Origin: Vitis vinifera
Taxonomy: Eukaryota > Streptophyta > Magnoliopsida > Vitales > Vitaceae
Assembly: GCF_030704535.1 (NCBI RefSeq)
Contig: NC_081822.1
Location: forward strand, 16,742,501 to 16,806,500
DNA length: 64,000 bases
Direction of reading: 5' to 3'
Below, in pieces: positions 61,905 through 64,000 of the stretch (the first letter of the stretch is position 1; every line of letters begins with the position of its first letter). Both the position numbers and the translations under genes were made by a program. Below the pieces are notes generated by a model, which searched no databases, had not been told where the DNA came from, and was given only the letters and a program-made list of their open reading frames with translations.

Positions 61905-62938
61905 TTTGATTCGTGCCCAGCTGGTGTACCTTGGGTTTGGTCCTCAAACAGGAGTAATAAAAAAATTTATAACCTATATCACCATGCACTAGGATAGCTT
62001 TAGCTAATATAGCATAGCGGCTCTAGGATCGTTCACTAGGAAGGGTTTTCAACTTACAACTGATACCAATTCATAGTTGAATTGGTGTTTTTTCATTTCA
62101 AGGTTAGCTTAAGAAGAAAACATAAACTTTGGTTGAAAAAGGATTTGTTTTAAGCTAACTAAAAAGAAAGTAATGGGAATTACTTATGAAGAAAAGCGTT
62201 CCTTGGAGTTTTAGGTTCATTGGGGTCAGGCTCCTTATGCAAAAACAGAGCTCTGGTCAGTTGAATCTTTTCCTCGCATTAGAGAATTAACATATAGTTA
62301 ATTCTCTAACCGGTGTTGTACAAATGTTTCCCTTTAATGGATTTCAGCACAATTCCCTCTCACTGATGCAACTGGTCATGGCTTGTGCCTATCACCTAGC
62401 ATTTGCCATTCAAGGTGATCATTAACCTTGGACTTCCCTTCTCAAGCTCGCAAGAGATAACTAATGGATGTCTCCGTAGAGTCCAAAAGTTTACCAAGTG
62501 TTGGCAATTCTAGAAAATCCTACCTTCAAGTCACCTTCCAAAGGCTCGCAAGAGGTAAACTAGTGCATCTCCATGGACGGAGATCACTTGCCTTACCAAG
62601 TGTTGGCCCAGGTGAATTGAAGGCGTTTTAAGTTAACTAAAAACATAGAAATCATTAACGGGTCACACTTTCTCTTCATTAATAGCTGAAACAACAAAAC
62701 TACCAATTCTTGCATTCGGGGCCTTGCCCGGCTACCTTAGCTCCAAGAAACAAAAAGCCTAGCCAACCATTCTTTGAGGAAACATCCTCAAAGCTTGTTT
62801 GGCTAGTAAGAAAAATACAATCAAATTGAGTAGGTAAGGCAGAGCAAAGCTCTGTATTTTACTTCCTTCAAAACTATACAAAAGATGTCTCTGAGATCAA
62901 GCTCCCGAGATGATGTGTATAATGAAAATTACAAAACA

Positions 62939-62950
62939 ATATATAAAAGG
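62939..62950 (-). promoter_or_regulatory. putative TATA box of the minus-strand LTR
   Basis: ATATATAAAAGG on the plus strand (CCTTTTATATAT on the minus), beside GTTATTCACCCTTTGTTCTT, which is the complement of the AAAGGGTGAATAAC preceding the TATA boxes in the sister LTRs. Confidence 0.5.
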
Positions 62951-63690
62951 TTATTCACCCTTTGTTCTTGCTTAATAACTAAGGAATCCTATGATTGGTG
63001 GGTTACAAGGAGAAAATGGGGATTTAGACATCAAATATCTGAAGAAGAATATCTAAAAATGTCGGTCACAAATATCTAGAAGCACTCAGGAGGATTTCAC
63101 AGGCGTGCAAGATGGCTGCGAAATTTCACAAGCTGAAGGGCACCATTTCGCAGCCAAAGGCTGATTTCGCAGCCTGCGAAATTGGCCTTCAGCTTGGTGT
63201 GATTGGCTTCCAATGGCTCTAACTTCTTCATTTCAATTCCGAATTGTACACCATTTGAAGCATTGGATTTCTGACTTCCCGAGCTTCAAAACGACATATA
63301 GTATGCATGAAATGAAATCCAGGAAGTACTCCAAAAGTGTTCAATAGTTTCTGTCCTCTTGAATTCTTCATGTTAGATTTCTCTCTTTGCTTTCCCTCCT
63401 TGCATTCATGATTTACTTTTGGAAAAGGATTATAAAGCTTCAAAGATTTGGTTCTTCATGTTAATGAGCTTCCAATTTCTTTGCCATGGATTCCATAGAA
63501 CTCTCCTCAATTTTGGATTGCTTTGGTGATCAAAATACTATCAAAAACACCAAAACTTACACAATTTGATTAGAAATGATTACAAAGGTACTTAATATGC
63601 TAATTGAGTTAAAAGGTAATAACTACTACGCAAAAGTGTTTAAAAGAGTTAATTACAAGCTACAAAATAACACTTTTTGAGTAGTAATCA

Positions 63691-63702
63691 CTCCCCCCAA
63701 CC
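63691..63702 (-). other. polypurine tract of the minus-strand element
   Basis: CTCCCCCCAACC on the plus strand, the exact complement of GGTTGGGGGGAG, adjoining the LTR edge at 63690. Confidence 0.85.
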
Positions 63703-64000
63703 GACATATTGCTAGTCCCTTAACAATAAAGGAGAGAAAAAGTAAACTAAATAGTAATATACTTTACAAAATCATGTTGATCACTTCAAAAAATTTTAAG
63801 TGGCATGATGATCAAGGTCTCGCATGGGACATTAAAGATATAAAACTCAAATTTCAGCAAGAGTTATCAAATACTTTACCTAATCACAATTCATAAAGAG
63901 AAGGCATTATGCAAATTGAAGCTTTAAAAATCATTTCCACTTCCAGAGGACCAAACCTTACTCTTCCCCTAAAATCTAAGTGTTACTTGATAGCTTCTGA
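63703..64000 (-). mobile_element. 3' interior of the minus-strand Athila-like element, runs off the window
   Basis: The reverse complement closely follows 61290-61562: GACTAGCAATATGTCGG, GATCATCATGCCACTTAAAA, AACTCTTGCTGAAATTTGAG, GAATTGTGATTAGGTAAAG, GGGGAAGAGTAAGGTTTGG. No coding sequence of this element is inside the window. Confidence 0.85.

Larger units (their letters stand above)
61839..63690 (-). mobile_element. 3' LTR of a minus-strand Athila-like element nested in the 3' LTR
   Basis: Outer edge TGATTCGTTCCC at 61839 (complement of GGGAACGAATCA, the same terminus as at 41363); inner edge GAGTAGTAATCA at 63690, directly followed by the complement of the PPT. That makes this the 3' LTR of an element whose body lies to the right. 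It has the family's U5 block (TCTAGGATCGTTCACTAGGAAGG), the CAAAGCTTGTTTGGCTAG block and TGCGAAAT motifs at 63110-63185. A second possible terminus, TGATTCGTGCC at 61907, lies next to a PBS-like sequence inside the segment. Confidence 0.8.

Overview
The window looks like plant pericentromeric heterochromatin. The retroelement proteins and LTRs resemble, as I remember them, Athila-lineage Ty3/gypsy elements of grapevine (Vitis). 'Flowering plant' is secure; 'Vitis' is recognition from memory and moderate at best. I see no host protein gene, rRNA, tRNA gene or CRISPR array.

About 39 kb (roughly 61%) is one very degenerate hexanucleotide satellite with the grammar A-Y-Y-R-T-Y (typical units ACCGTT, ACCATC, ACTGTC, ATCGTT). 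It lies at 1-1484, 3671-4325, 5914-11199, 11544-15703, 15704-22440, 22441-36895, 41364-43570 and 45931-50067. The block 15704-22440 is inverted (GGTAAC sense). Unit-to-unit variation is almost entirely transitions. The array also has structure at several larger scales: 24 bp, about 325 bp, about 450 bp, about 1 kb, and a collinear duplication offset by about 14.9 kb. The grammar cannot form a stop codon in five of six frames, so open frames of more than 1,600 codons in it are artefacts.

Retroelements interrupt the array. 1485-3670 is a solo LTR with a perfect GTTAT target duplication. 4326-5913 is a reverse solo LTR of the Athila-like family with a perfect ACCGT duplication. 43571-45930 is a second chromovirus-like solo LTR with a near-perfect duplication. 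36896-41363 is a scrambled composite of LTR and internal fragments. 11200-11543 is a short non-repeat island with a coding-like fragment.

From 50068 an Athila-like element runs on the plus strand: 5' LTR, tRNA-Asp-type PBS, gag, protease, reverse transcriptase, RNase H, integrase, a third ORF of the plant-transposon-protein type, PPT, and the first 264 bp of the 3' LTR. Gag-pol is broken by frameshifts and stops. The third ORF keeps one frame for 571 codons but carries five in-frame TAGs. At 61839 the 3' LTR is interrupted by a minus-strand relative whose 3' LTR fills 61839-63690 and whose interior runs off the right edge.

The most unusual items are the satellite (its grammar, inverted domain and nested higher-order structure), the exchangeable motif cassettes in the LTRs (TGCGAAAT-type versus TCCGGA-type), the same TGCGAAAT motif packed between pol and the third ORF, and an LTR that appears to contain a primer-binding site.
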